Assembly: GCF_001988955.1 (NCBI RefSeq) | Contig: NZ_CP014263.1 | Span: forward strand, 1,488,001 to 1,552,000 | Direction of reading: 5' to 3' | Length of the DNA: 64,000 nucleotides | DNA from: Spirosoma montaniterrae | Lineage (GTDB): Bacteria > Bacteroidota > Bacteroidia > Cytophagales > Spirosomataceae | Part shown: positions 51,226 to 59,183 of the stretch, piece by piece | Layout: each line of letters starts with the position of its first letter | Numbering within the stretch: position 1 is the first letter of the stretch | The notes under the pieces: generated by a model | Databases searched by the model: none | The model's input: only the letters and a program-made list of their open reading frames with translations | What the model was told of the DNA's origin: nothing | Position numbers and translations under genes: made by a program

Positions 51226-52083
51226 TTAATAATCCGTAACTCCTACCGATAGGGGCAGGCCGTTGAGGGCTTGTTGCAGTTGGTCGGCGTTGGGGGCGGT
51301 GCCGTGCCATTTATAGTTGCCCACCATGTACTCAACGCCGAAGCCCATTTCGGTGTGCATCAGAATTAATGTTGGCACGTCGGGGTCTTCCTGTGATTTG
51401 CGGAGCGTCCGAATCACGTCGGCCATGTCGTTGCCTTCCATCTCGTCGATGTGCCAGCCGAAAGCGCGGTATTTGGCGGCCAAATCGCGGTTGTCGTTCA
51501 CGTTCTGCGTCGTGCCGTCGATTTGCGCGTGGTTCAGGTCGATGATTGCCGTCAGGTTGCCGAGTTTTTTGTTGGGTGCAAACTGAGCCGCTTCCCAGAT
51601 TTGACCTTCCTGCTGTTCACCGTCGCCCATGAGCACGTACACATGTTTATCGTCGCCGTTCAGTTTTTTAGCGTAGGCCGCACCAGCCGCTACCGACAAG
51701 CCCTGCCCCAGCGAACCCGATGCAATGCGAACGCCCGGAATATGTTCGGCAGTGGCGGGGTGGCCCTGCAACCGGCTGTCGAGCTTACGGAACGTAGCCA
51801 ATTCTTCGATGGGGAAGTAGCCCGCCCGCGCCAGCACCGAATAGAAAACGGGCGAGATGTGGCCGTTCGACAAGAAGAACAGGTCTTCGTCGTGGCCGTC
51901 CATATCAAAAATGGGTGTGCCACTTTCGTCGCGTTTCAACCGCATGATGTCGAAATAAAGGGCGACCATAAAGTCGGTGCAGCCGAGCGAGCCGCCGGGG
52001 TGTCCTGAGTTAACAGCCGCAACCATGCGGAGAATGTCGCGCCGAACGGCGGTAGCAATACCTTCGAGTTGTTGGAGTTCCAT
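51226..52083 (-). CDS. Transketolase N-terminal (TPP-binding) subunit
   Basis: 285 residues. The thiamine pyrophosphate site GDGEQQEGQIWEAA ... NHAQIDGTTQNV is intact (residues ~143-190), and the N-terminal NSGHPGGSLG (~24-33) is the usual substrate/cofactor loop. With the C subunit (48564) it should form a complete transketolase for the pentose phosphate pathway. The ATPase/TOPRIM pair lies between the two subunit genes, and all four genes run in one direction. Confidence 0.93.
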   Translation of the reverse strand: MELQQLEGIATAVRRDILRMVAAVNSGHPGGSLGCTDFMVALYFDIMRLKRDESGTPIFDMDGHDEDLFFLSNGHISPVFYSVLARAGYFPIEELATFRKLDSRLQGHPATAEHIPGVRIASGSLGQGLSVAAGAAYAKKLNGDDKHVYVLMGDGEQQEGQIWEAAQFAPNKKLGNLTAIIDLNHAQIDGTTQNVNDNRDLAAKYRAFGWHIDEMEGNDMADVIRTLRKSQEDPDVPTLILMHTEMGFGVEYMVGNYKWHGTAPNADQLQQALNGLPLSVGVTDY

Positions 52084-52091
52084 AGTTATTG

Positions 52092-52168
52092 AATGATGAG
52101 TGATGAACGATGAGTGATGAGTAGCTTACGCACAAATACTCATCACTCATCGTTCATCACTCATCATT
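52092..52168. repeat. Intergenic inverted repeat, GATGAGTGATGA word family (perfect)
   Basis: A perfect 32-bp inverted repeat: AATGATGAGTGATGAACG and on to TGAGTA, with the exact complement ending ATGATT side, around a 13-base loop. It fills the spacer between the transketolase N start and the Bcp stop. Same words as 34631-34711. Confidence 0.92.
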
Positions 52169-52628
52169 ATTTTAAAATTTGTTCTGCGTGTTTTTTTGTG
52201 TCGACTTTACCGATGATGTTGGTGATGATACCGTTTTCATCAATCAAAAACGTTGTCCGAACCGTACCCATGTATTTGCGGCCATACATCGATTTTTCCT
52301 GCCAGACGCCGTAAGCTTCCACTACCTGCTTGTCGGTATCGGCTACGAGCGTGAACGGTAGACTGTACTTATTGATAAACTTCTGATGCGACGATTGGTT
52401 ATCGACGCTTACGCCCAGCACCTCGTAGCCAGCCGCCCGCAGGTCGGCATAATTGTCGCGCAGGCTACACGCCTGGGCCGTACAGCCCGAGGTGTCGTCT
52501 TTTGGATAAAAGTACAGGACTACTTTTTTACCCCGATAATCGGACAGCCGAACTGGATTACCGGTCTGGTTGGTGCTGGTAAAATCGGGAGCGGGGTCGC
52601 CTATGTTTAAAGCCATTTTTTCGGACAT
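52167..52628 (-). CDS. bcp: Thioredoxin-dependent thiol peroxidase (Bcp/PrxQ)
   Basis: 153 residues from ATG 52628 (MSEKMALNIG). Peroxidatic Cys49 in DDTSGCT and resolving Cys54 in QAC, the atypical 2-Cys PrxQ arrangement, with the FYPKDDTSGCT block and the GKKVVLYFYPKD strand. Reduces hydrogen peroxide and alkyl peroxides using thioredoxin. Start upstream at 52733 would overlap the M23 gene region and is rejected. The stop lies at the edge of the repeat. Confidence 0.94.
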   Translation of the reverse strand: MSEKMALNIGDPAPDFTSTNQTGNPVRLSDYRGKKVVLYFYPKDDTSGCTAQACSLRDNYADLRAAGYEVLGVSVDNQSSHQKFINKYSLPFTLVADTDKQVVEAYGVWQEKSMYGRKYMGTVRTTFLIDENGIITNIIGKVDTKKHAEQILK

Positions 52629-52639
52629 TGAATAAAATA

Positions 52640-54697
52640 TTAACGTCTTTTTCGCTTTCGTGCCGGTGCCTTCTTCCGAACGGGCGGGCGGGGTGTTTCT
52701 ACAGTTGTGCTGTCGGAACCGATGTTGCCGCAACGGTCTTTAACCTGCACCAGCACTTCAGCCCCGTTTTCAAAATCAACGGCGGGGTCGAGCTTATCCG
52801 ACCAAAGCAACGCCCGCTTATAATCATACTGCATCAGTACCCACTCGCCGTTGACCAACGCCCGAAAATCGGCAATGCCCGACAAATCATCGCGGATTCG
52901 GGCCGAAATTCCTTTCGGGGTTGCGCCCAAAATTTCAACTCTGGGCGGGGTGGCGTCGGTCATGAGCCGGAACTGACCCAATGTGCGGGTTTTAAATTCA
53001 ATGCGCCCGTTGCGCCATGTGCCACCCAGAAAACTTTCTCGCCCGCCACTTGTCCAGTAGGCTTTGGTGCGGGCCGTGTCGATGGCAATTGGGTAGTTGG
53101 GAGCATACTGAATCGTTAGGGCATCGTTGAGTGGAATGGTTGACTGATTAATCTCCAGCCCACCTCCCGGCAGCGGTCTAACGGCCAGATGGAGTGTATC
53201 GAACACCGTTTTTGGGCCGAAATCCAGCCGGGTATTCCCATCAACGAGCGTTTCGGCCCGGCCCGGTATAATTCGTTTTTTAAAGAACGTTCGGACAACG
53301 CTCCGGCCAAACTGCACCGAATCGGGCAATGTCCGGCGCAAATCTATAAGATAAAGGGCTACATTAGTGCGCACATAACTAACCGGCTGCTCGGTTACGG
53401 TGCGTCCGCTAATCAGTTTTGCCACGGGCGGGTTGGTCAGCGATACATGCTTGACGCTGATTTTCAGTACGTTCTCGTCAGTTGTAATCGTAGCTGATGG
53501 GTCGCTGACCGGTTCGGTTTCGGGAATCTCTTCATCGACTGTCTGTAACTGAACCGAGTCGGGCCGGGCTGTAGCTGTAGCAGCAGGTTCGGGCAGCAGC
53601 GTAAACGTGAGTCGGGTGGCATGTTCATAGGCGTCGTACAGCGTCAGCGTAACTTCGTGTGGCTGCCCGTCTAAGAGTGGCAACCGGCCTCGGTAGGCTG
53701 CGTTGCTTTGCAGCTTGTAGAGATTCAGAATATTACCATCGGCGATGTAGGCGCGGTGATAGCGTTGCCCGGTTATCTGCTCCACTTCGTAGTTCTCGTG
53801 TACGTTCATGAACCGCGTTTGTTCGTGCGGAAAACTGTTCATGTTATACGCGAATACCTCTTGTCCGTCGAGCCTGATTTCCAAGCAACTAATGCCGTTC
53901 CGATAAGGCGAGCCGCTGGTTTTATCATAGGCCAGTACCTCCAGCCCAATCAGGCCCGACGCCGTGATGGGTTGCGAAATCACGTAGCTGCCATCGGCCC
54001 GGCGCGTGGGTGCGTAGCTGACGCGCTGATACTCGCCGTTAATGCGTGACGTGGGCGTCATGGTCTTCAGCGCAACCCGCTCGAAATAGGGCGGCACGTC
54101 GTCGCGGATTTCTGAAAAGCCGTAGAGCAGTGGATTAATCAGGTTGTCTCGTGCATCACGAATCTCGAAGTGCAGGTGCGGCCCACCCGACCCCCCCGTA
54201 TTGCCCGATGCCGCGATGATGTCGCCCCGTTTTACCGGAAACTGACCCGGTGCGGGCCGTAAATCGATCTCAAACGTTTTGCGGTCGTACTGTTGCTGAC
54301 GGAGGTAGGTGCCGAGGGAATCGTTGAGGTTGCGCAGGTGGCCGTATACGGTGGTCATTCCGTTGGGATGCCTGATAAACAGCACGTTGCCGTAGCCACC
54401 CGTGAATACGGCAATGCGTGAGATGTACCCATCAGCAGCAGCGTACACGTCCAGCCCCTCGCGTCCGCCCGTCCGAATGTCTAAGCCAGCATGGAAGTGA
54501 TTCGTCCGCAAATCGCCTAACCCGCCCGACAGCGAGTTGGCCGCGCCGGGCATAATTGGAAACAGAAAGTAGCCTTCCTGAATTGTGCCGGGCTGAATGT
54601 AGCCGGTTTGTGCGGTGTGCTCAACTGGCGAAGTGGTTTGCCCACAGGCAAAATGCCAGCCCAAAAGTAAAATGACAAAAAAGCTACGCTTGTTCAA
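52640..54697 (-). CDS. M23 family metallopeptidase
   Basis: 685 residues. Signal peptide (MNKRSFFVILLLGWHFACG), then a LytM-type M23 domain: FHAGLDIRTGG supplies the first His and Asp and GPHLHFEIRD the last His, both zinc ligands (~residues 65-175). The ~500-residue C-terminal part is of beta-sandwich type with no recognised domain. Peptidoglycan endopeptidase or a non-catalytic regulator; the intact ligands favour activity. Basic Arg/Lys-rich C-terminal tail. Confidence 0.9.
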   Translation of the reverse strand: MNKRSFFVILLLGWHFACGQTTSPVEHTAQTGYIQPGTIQEGYFLFPIMPGAANSLSGGLGDLRTNHFHAGLDIRTGGREGLDVYAAADGYISRIAVFTGGYGNVLFIRHPNGMTTVYGHLRNLNDSLGTYLRQQQYDRKTFEIDLRPAPGQFPVKRGDIIAASGNTGGSGGPHLHFEIRDARDNLINPLLYGFSEIRDDVPPYFERVALKTMTPTSRINGEYQRVSYAPTRRADGSYVISQPITASGLIGLEVLAYDKTSGSPYRNGISCLEIRLDGQEVFAYNMNSFPHEQTRFMNVHENYEVEQITGQRYHRAYIADGNILNLYKLQSNAAYRGRLPLLDGQPHEVTLTLYDAYEHATRLTFTLLPEPAATATARPDSVQLQTVDEEIPETEPVSDPSATITTDENVLKISVKHVSLTNPPVAKLISGRTVTEQPVSYVRTNVALYLIDLRRTLPDSVQFGRSVVRTFFKKRIIPGRAETLVDGNTRLDFGPKTVFDTLHLAVRPLPGGGLEINQSTIPLNDALTIQYAPNYPIAIDTARTKAYWTSGGRESFLGGTWRNGRIEFKTRTLGQFRLMTDATPPRVEILGATPKGISARIRDDLSGIADFRALVNGEWVLMQYDYKRALLWSDKLDPAVDFENGAEVLVQVKDRCGNIGSDSTTVETPRPPVRKKAPARKRKRR

Positions 54698-54705
54698 CGG
54701 TGCAG

Positions 54706-54963
54706 TTAATAATGGTATTTGCAGGCCAGTACAATAATGTGCTCGTCTGTGACTTCATAAACTAATCGATGCTCCTGTGTAATTCTCCTCGACCAGCAAC
54801 CGCGCAGGTTGTATTTTAGCGGTTCAGGCTTACCTATACCGCTAAATGGCGTTTCTGTAGCATCGTCTATTAAGTCAATAATTTTCTTCACGATTTTAAG
54901 GTCAATCCGGGTCCATTCAGTGAACTCTTCCCAGGCTTCGGGCGTAAAAACTGGCCTACGCAT
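54706..54963 (-). CDS. yoeB: YoeB-type toxin
   Basis: 85 residues from ATG 54963 (MRRPVFTPEAW); ATG 54987 is also possible. FTPEAWEEFTEW starts the fold; Glu in GIGKPEPLK, Arg in WSRRITQEHRLVYEV, and the C-terminal CKYHY give the catalytic residues of YoeB mRNA interferases, which cleave mRNA on the ribosome. It overlaps the antitoxin gene by 8 bases. Confidence 0.9.
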   Translation of the reverse strand: MRRPVFTPEAWEEFTEWTRIDLKIVKKIIDLIDDATETPFSGIGKPEPLKYNLRGCWSRRITQEHRLVYEVTDEHIIVLACKYHY

Positions 54964-55207
54964 CGGCTGACGATTGACGGTAAGCACTTAGGTCAGGAGC
55001 GACAAAATTGCCGCGCCGGGCATTCTCAAGCGACTGTAGTAATCGCTCACGGTTCGCGGGCGATTGCAGGAGATAATCTGTTTCGTCTATCTCGTCATCG
55101 ACCACGATGGTTACTCGTTGTTGCTGAGTCCCTTTAAATAGAGCTTTTAGCTGATCAATCAATCCGCTATTTAACTCATCTAAGTTTAATTGAATCGTAT
55201 GTCTCAT
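54956..55207 (-). CDS. Antitoxin of the YoeB toxin
   Basis: 83 residues. The N-terminal part (VTIVVDDEIDETDYLL) is not a standard YefM/Phd start, while LLQSPANRERLLQSLENARRG is the familiar antitoxin segment that binds YoeB. It lies directly upstream of, and overlaps, the toxin. The DNA-binding part may differ from YefM. No operator was found. Confidence 0.82.
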   Translation of the reverse strand: MRHTIQLNLDELNSGLIDQLKALFKGTQQQRVTIVVDDEIDETDYLLQSPANRERLLQSLENARRGNFVAPDLSAYRQSSADA

Positions 55208-55267
55208 AAGAGTTGCATTGTATGACAGGTAACGAAGATTCCACTGCTTTGGGTTCTTTCATCAACG

Positions 55268-55879
55268 CTACTTCACGTCGATCTCCAGCATTTTTCGGTC
55301 TTCGATGTAAGCTGCCAGCCGGTCGCCGATTTGCACGGGGCTAACGCCTTTGGGAGTGCCCGTAAACAACACGTCGCCCTGTTGCAACATGAAGTAGCGC
55401 GACACGAATGAGATCAGGTAGTCGATTTTAAACAGCATCAGGCTGGTATTGCCCTGCTGCCGGGTTTCGCCGTTGACTTCCAGCCGGAAATTCAGATTGT
55501 GTAAATCGGCAAAATCGGTTTTAGGCACGAAGCCCGACATCGGGGCCGAACTGTTGAAACTCTTTGCCAACTCCCACGGCAAGCCCTTTGCTTTCAGCTT
55601 GCTCTGCACGTCGCGGGCCGTGAAGTCGATGCCAACACCGATTTCATCGTAGTATTTGTGGGCAAACTTCTCGTCGATGTTTTTGCCTACGCGGTTGATT
55701 TTTACCAGAATCTCGACCTCGTGGTGCACGTCCTGCGAAAAGTCGGGGTAGAAAAACGGCTCGTTTCGTAACGGAATGGCCGTTTCGGGTTTCAGAAAAA
55801 TAACCGGGTCGTCGGGTTGTTCGTTGTTCAGTTCCCGAATATGATCGACGTAGTTGCGACCAACGCAAATAATTTTCAT
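55268..55879 (-). CDS. Fumarylacetoacetate hydrolase family protein
   Basis: 203 residues from ATG 55879 (MKIICVGRNY). The FAH-fold metal-binding Glu residues lie in HHEVEILVKI, with the following DFTARDVQSKLKAKGLPWELAKS helix-lid segment and GDVLFTGTPKGVSPV near the C-terminus. Family members include fumarylpyruvate and acylpyruvate hydrolases and oxaloacetate decarboxylases; the exact substrate is open. Upstream codons to 55909 are possible but less likely. Confidence 0.9.
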   Translation of the reverse strand: MKIICVGRNYVDHIRELNNEQPDDPVIFLKPETAIPLRNEPFFYPDFSQDVHHEVEILVKINRVGKNIDEKFAHKYYDEIGVGIDFTARDVQSKLKAKGLPWELAKSFNSSAPMSGFVPKTDFADLHNLNFRLEVNGETRQQGNTSLMLFKIDYLISFVSRYFMLQQGDVLFTGTPKGVSPVQIGDRLAAYIEDRKMLEIDVK

Positions 55880-56019
55880 GTCTTCTGTAAACAAAACTGG
55901 CGTCTGCAAATCTAAGCACTAAAGCCGCTTCGACCGTGCTAAGCTGGAAAATTTGAACAAATCTGTAACGTTATCGGTCTAAGTACGTCGAAGTACTCAA
56001 CTAACATTACATTCACAAG

Positions 56020-56829
56020 ATGAAGAGAATCCTCACAGCAACGCTATTTGTTGCGTTGATAATTGGCTGTCAGAAAGTCCCCCTGACAGGGCGCAATCAA
56101 TTAACGGTTGTTCCCAACAGCACATTATTGCCACTAAGCTTTCAGAATTATCAGCAGGTACTCGACACCAGCCGAGTGGTTCGGGGTGGGGCACAGGCCG
56201 AGATGGTACAGCGCGTAGGTGGTCGGCTCCGGCAAGCTATGGAACAGTACATGACATCCAACGGCTACGGCGACCGGCTGAGCGGCTACCAATGGGAGTT
56301 TGCCCTTATTGAGAGTCCGCAGATCAACGCCTGGTGTATGCCTGGCGGCAAAGTGGCTTTCTATACGGGCATTCTGCCGTACACGCAAAACGAAGCCGGA
56401 GCGGCTGCCGTAATGGGCCACGAAATTTCGCACGCTATTGCCGAGCATGGCCGCGAACGTATGAGCGAAGGGGTTATTGCCAATGGCCTCCTATCGGGGG
56501 GGCAGTTGGTGCTGGGTACGCTCTCGACACCGCAGCGGCAACAAACCAATATGCTGTTGTTGCAAGCTGCCGGCGTAGCGTATCAGTTTGGGCGGCAACT
56601 GCCCCACAGCCGGGCACAGGAATCGGAAGCCGACAAATTAGGTTTGATTTTTATGGCGATGGCGGGCTACGACCCGCAGGAAGCCGTTAGTTTCTGGGGG
56701 CGTATGGCGCAGGCCGGAGGAGGCCGCAAACCACCTGAATTTCTCTCGACGCACCCATCTGACCAACGCCGTATTGCTGACCTGAAGAAGCAACTACCCG
56801 AAGCCATGAAATACTACCGGCGCGGATAA
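56020..56829 (+). CDS. M48 family metallopeptidase lipoprotein
   Basis: 269 residues. A lipobox (LIIGC, Cys17) makes it a lipoprotein. HEISH (~residues 133-137) and ESEADKLGL supply the zinc ligands of a M48 (BepA/YcaL-like) peptidase. Probably acts on misfolded outer-membrane proteins. The C-terminus RRG is preceded by SDQRRIADLKK, typical of the family. Confidence 0.92.
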   Translation: MKRILTATLFVALIIGCQKVPLTGRNQLTVVPNSTLLPLSFQNYQQVLDTSRVVRGGAQAEMVQRVGGRLRQAMEQYMTSNGYGDRLSGYQWEFALIESPQINAWCMPGGKVAFYTGILPYTQNEAGAAAVMGHEISHAIAEHGRERMSEGVIANGLLSGGQLVLGTLSTPQRQQTNMLLLQAAGVAYQFGRQLPHSRAQESEADKLGLIFMAMAGYDPQEAVSFWGRMAQAGGGRKPPEFLSTHPSDQRRIADLKKQLPEAMKYYRRG

Positions 56830-56849
56830 GGCACACTGTTTTATCTGTT

Positions 56850-56881
56850 GAGCCTATCGTTCTGTATAGAACGATAGGCTC
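56850..56881. terminator. Hairpin between M48 and small membrane protein genes
   Basis: A 14-bp perfect stem (GAGCCTATCGTTCT / AGAACGATAGGCTC) with a 4-base loop. No T run follows on either strand, so intrinsic termination is uncertain. It lies between convergent genes. Confidence 0.55.
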
Positions 56882-56910
56882 ATTGGTTATATCCCGTATC
56901 GTCGTCAAAT

Positions 56911-57201
56911 TCAACTCCCGGCAAAGGGCGATCCGAAGAGACCAACGGCCAGTTCTACCCAAACCAGGAACAGAGCCGCCAGCAGCATCGCGCAGAGCGC
57001 AATCCGATGCGTGGTTTTATTGACTTTTCTCAGAATAAGTTCGCCCGTGAGACCGGTGCCGAGAAGCAGGGTGCCAGCAATAATGAAATCAGAAAGTGTC
57101 CAGTTTACTTCGTCTGTTAATTGCATTGCGAAAAACGGTACCGACAAAAGGAAGGCTACCGTAAGCAAAATGCCGATCAGTCGTTGATTTTTAGTGACCA
57201 T
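56911..57201 (-). CDS. Small membrane protein of unknown function
   Basis: 96 residues from ATG 57201 (MVTKNQRLIG). About three membrane segments (residues ~8-25, ~34-50, ~65-85). The strong minus-strand promoter at 57254-57226 would start transcription near 57219, ruling out ATG 57228 and supporting 57201. I recognise no family. The operator-like palindrome overlapping its -33 box suggests control by a dedicated repressor. Confidence 0.7.
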   Translation of the reverse strand: MVTKNQRLIGILLTVAFLLSVPFFAMQLTDEVNWTLSDFIIAGTLLLGTGLTGELILRKVNKTTHRIALCAMLLAALFLVWVELAVGLFGSPFAGS

Positions 57202-57225
57202 GAGGAGTTTGTTTTGATTGCGATT

Positions 57226-57254
57226 CAAATTTATGAAAGTACTTTGTATTTCAA
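57226..57254 (-). promoter_or_regulatory. Promoter of the small membrane protein gene
   Basis: On the minus strand, TTG (57254-57252), an 18-bp spacer and TAAATTTG (57233-57226), an exact match to the Bacteroidota consensus. The spacer contains TACTTTCA. Confidence 0.65.
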
Positions 57255-57257
57255 AGT
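57241..57257. promoter_or_regulatory. Operator-like palindrome ACTTTG-N5-CAAAGT
   Basis: ACTTTGTATTTCAAAGT is a perfect 6+6 inverted repeat overlapping the -33 TTG of the promoter at 57226-57254. Its position suits a repressor that blocks sigma contact. Similar half-site ACTTTGTAT at ~45207. Confidence 0.45.
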
Positions 57258-57375
57258 GAATTGATTGAGTTTTTATTTATTACCCAACGTTTGTGTCCCC
57301 GCCTTGTTGACTGACGAGTAGTTAGACGCCAAGCCATCCTCTGAACCCGCTGATTATCAAATTAAACCGACTGAA

Positions 57376-57822
57376 TTAATCGTTTAGCGAGTCAATGCCC
57401 TGTTCTTTAAGTTGTTCAAGATGTTCTTTCATTGTTTTAACTTGCTCGGGCGGGTGCCCTTGCCAACTCGTCACTTCTCCGACAACTTTAAACGGATGGG
57501 TTGACCGATACGATTTTGTTGGGTTACCTGGGAATTTTTTATCTGTCAAATCAGGGTCATCTTCAATGGCTCCTATTGGTTCTACTAAATAGATTTTTTC
57601 TCGTCCGTCTCCGAAGGCAAGTTCAGCACCCCAGATAGCGGCATCCAATGTTGCTGTTAGAAAAATATATTTCGCATTTTTTCTTTGTCCGTAGTTCGAG
57701 TTGAAACCAACGTCGATCAGGTCGCCAACCATAAGGTCTGCTTTTGTTCCGTGAAAATATGTCTGAGCGAAAGGAGTTGCCCCTTGTCTGGCTGATTTGA
57801 GTTCGTCTTTGTTTTGTTTCAT
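57376..57822 (-). CDS. arr: NAD(+)--rifampin ADP-ribosyltransferase Arr
   Basis: 148 residues from ATG 57822. HGTKADL near residue 24, YIFLTATLDAAIWGAELA, and EDDPDLTDKKFPGNPTKSYRS, with VGEVTSWQGHPPEQV, are the full Arr signature. Inactivates rifamycins by ADP-ribosylation using NAD. Its local base composition is more AT-rich than the flanking core genes, and it lies next to the small membrane protein and no other resistance gene. Whether it confers resistance here is untested. Confidence 0.93.
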   Translation of the reverse strand: MKQNKDELKSARQGATPFAQTYFHGTKADLMVGDLIDVGFNSNYGQRKNAKYIFLTATLDAAIWGAELAFGDGREKIYLVEPIGAIEDDPDLTDKKFPGNPTKSYRSTHPFKVVGEVTSWQGHPPEQVKTMKEHLEQLKEQGIDSLND

Positions 57823-57946
57823 TGTCGAGGTATACGTTTGATTGCTGCGTGGTTCAGTGAGTTTCTTCTGTGTGCTGACTTTAATAACCATCGCAGGCAA
57901 TAGTGTTGTTTACCGAAAAGAGACCCTAAAATAACCCGTTCTACCC

Positions 57947-59068
57947 ATGATCCTCCGCCGAACTTCGCTTTCGCACAATATCGTGGCGTTTTGCCGGTTT
58001 CTGCGGGCTAATGGGCTGGGCGTGGGGCCCGACGAAGAGGCAACGGCCCTGCTCGCGCTGGCGCAGGTCGATCTGGCCGACCGCGAGGGGTTTCGGCTGG
58101 CGTTGCGAACGGCCCTGTGCCGGCAGGTGCGCGACCTCGAACCGTTCGACCGGCTGTTTGCGCAATACTGGAAAGAACTCGAAACGGCGGTCGACGCCAA
58201 AACCAAAGACGACCCCAATAAACGGCAGCAACAGAAACCCAAACCCGGCCCCGATTTCAATCAACTCAAGTCGTGGCTGTATGGAAATAAACCCAGCGAA
58301 GAAACCGAGATTACGACCTACTCGACGCTCGAAAGCGTAAGTCGGCAGGATTTCTCGCTGGTATCTGCTGATGACCTGGCCGAGGTAATGCAGCGCATCC
58401 GCGAACTGTCGCTGACGATGGCCCGACGTGCCAACCGACGCTACCGCAAAACCCACGCCCCGCGCCGGTTCGATCTGCCCCGTACACTCCGCAAAAACCT
58501 CCGGCGCGGGGGCGAAATTCTTGACATTGCCTACCGTAAACCGCGCAAAAATCACCTCAACGTAGTCGTGCTGGCCGATGTTAGTCAGTCAATGAGTCTC
58601 TACAGCACGTTCCTGATCCAGTTTCTGTATGCTTTCCAGACGGTGTACCGGCGTATCGAAACGTTTGTGTTCAGCACGCACCTGCACCGCGTAACGCCCG
58701 CGCTCAGAAACCAACCATTTGGTGAAGCACTGCACGAACTGTCGGCCAATGCCACAGGATGGGGGGGCGGCACCCGCATCGGAGCATCGCTGCGGCAGTT
58801 TACCGACGAGTACCTAAACCTTGTTGACCGCCACACGGTAGTCATTATTCTGAGCGATGGCTGGGATACCGGCGACGTAGCGGTGCTGGCCGAAAGCCTG
58901 GCGCATATTAAAGCTAAAGCCCGTAAACTGGTCTGGCTCAATCCGTTGGCGGGTAATCCTGCGTTCAGGCCAACCGTGTCGGGCATGGAAGCTGCGTTGC
59001 CGTTTCTCGATGGTTTCGCCCCCGTACACAACGTTGAAAGCCTACGAACGCTGGAGAAGTGGCTATGA
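57947..59068 (+). CDS. VWA domain protein (CoxE-like)
   Basis: 373 residues. N-terminal ~180 residues of helical CoxE-like sequence with a basic TMARRANRRYRKTHAPRRFDLPRTLRKN block (partly quoted), then a von Willebrand A domain with MIDAS motif DVSQSM (~residue 212) and WGGGTRIGASLRQF. CoxE-type proteins cooperate with MoxR-type ATPases to insert metal cofactors; the only MoxR gene in view is distant (33658). Partner unknown. Confidence 0.85.
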   Translation: MILRRTSLSHNIVAFCRFLRANGLGVGPDEEATALLALAQVDLADREGFRLALRTALCRQVRDLEPFDRLFAQYWKELETAVDAKTKDDPNKRQQQKPKPGPDFNQLKSWLYGNKPSEETEITTYSTLESVSRQDFSLVSADDLAEVMQRIRELSLTMARRANRRYRKTHAPRRFDLPRTLRKNLRRGGEILDIAYRKPRKNHLNVVVLADVSQSMSLYSTFLIQFLYAFQTVYRRIETFVFSTHLHRVTPALRNQPFGEALHELSANATGWGGGTRIGASLRQFTDEYLNLVDRHTVVIILSDGWDTGDVAVLAESLAHIKAKARKLVWLNPLAGNPAFRPTVSGMEAALPFLDGFAPVHNVESLRTLEKWL

Positions 59069-59089
59069 AGCTGTAGCTTTGCAAGGCAT

Positions 59090-59178
59090 TTATTGACTGG
59101 TTGACTGATTGAGTGATTGACTGGTGCGCTTAGGCCAAATTCAATCAGTCAATCAGTCAACCAGTCAATCACTCAATA
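59090..59178. repeat. Intergenic inverted repeat, GATTGACTGATTGA word family
   Basis: Left TTATTGACTGGTTGACTG and on through GATTGAGTGATTGACTGG; right TCAATCAGTCAATCAGTCAACCAGTCAATCACTCAATAA. The words match but their order is shifted between arms, suggesting slippage within the arms. It sits between the VWA stop and the purL start. Same family as 20774-20858. Confidence 0.85.
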
Positions 59179-59183
59179 ACCGA

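Noticed and set aside
51107..51310. Upstream extension of the AAA15 ATPase
   Set aside because: It is encoded by the intergenic repeat and by sequence antisense to transketolase; MKINRLVIENF is the canonical start of this ATPase family.
20774..59178. Word-repeat spacers considered as CRISPR arrays
   Set aside because: No fixed-length repeats with unique spacers, no cas genes, and the words are contiguous and inverted in the second half.
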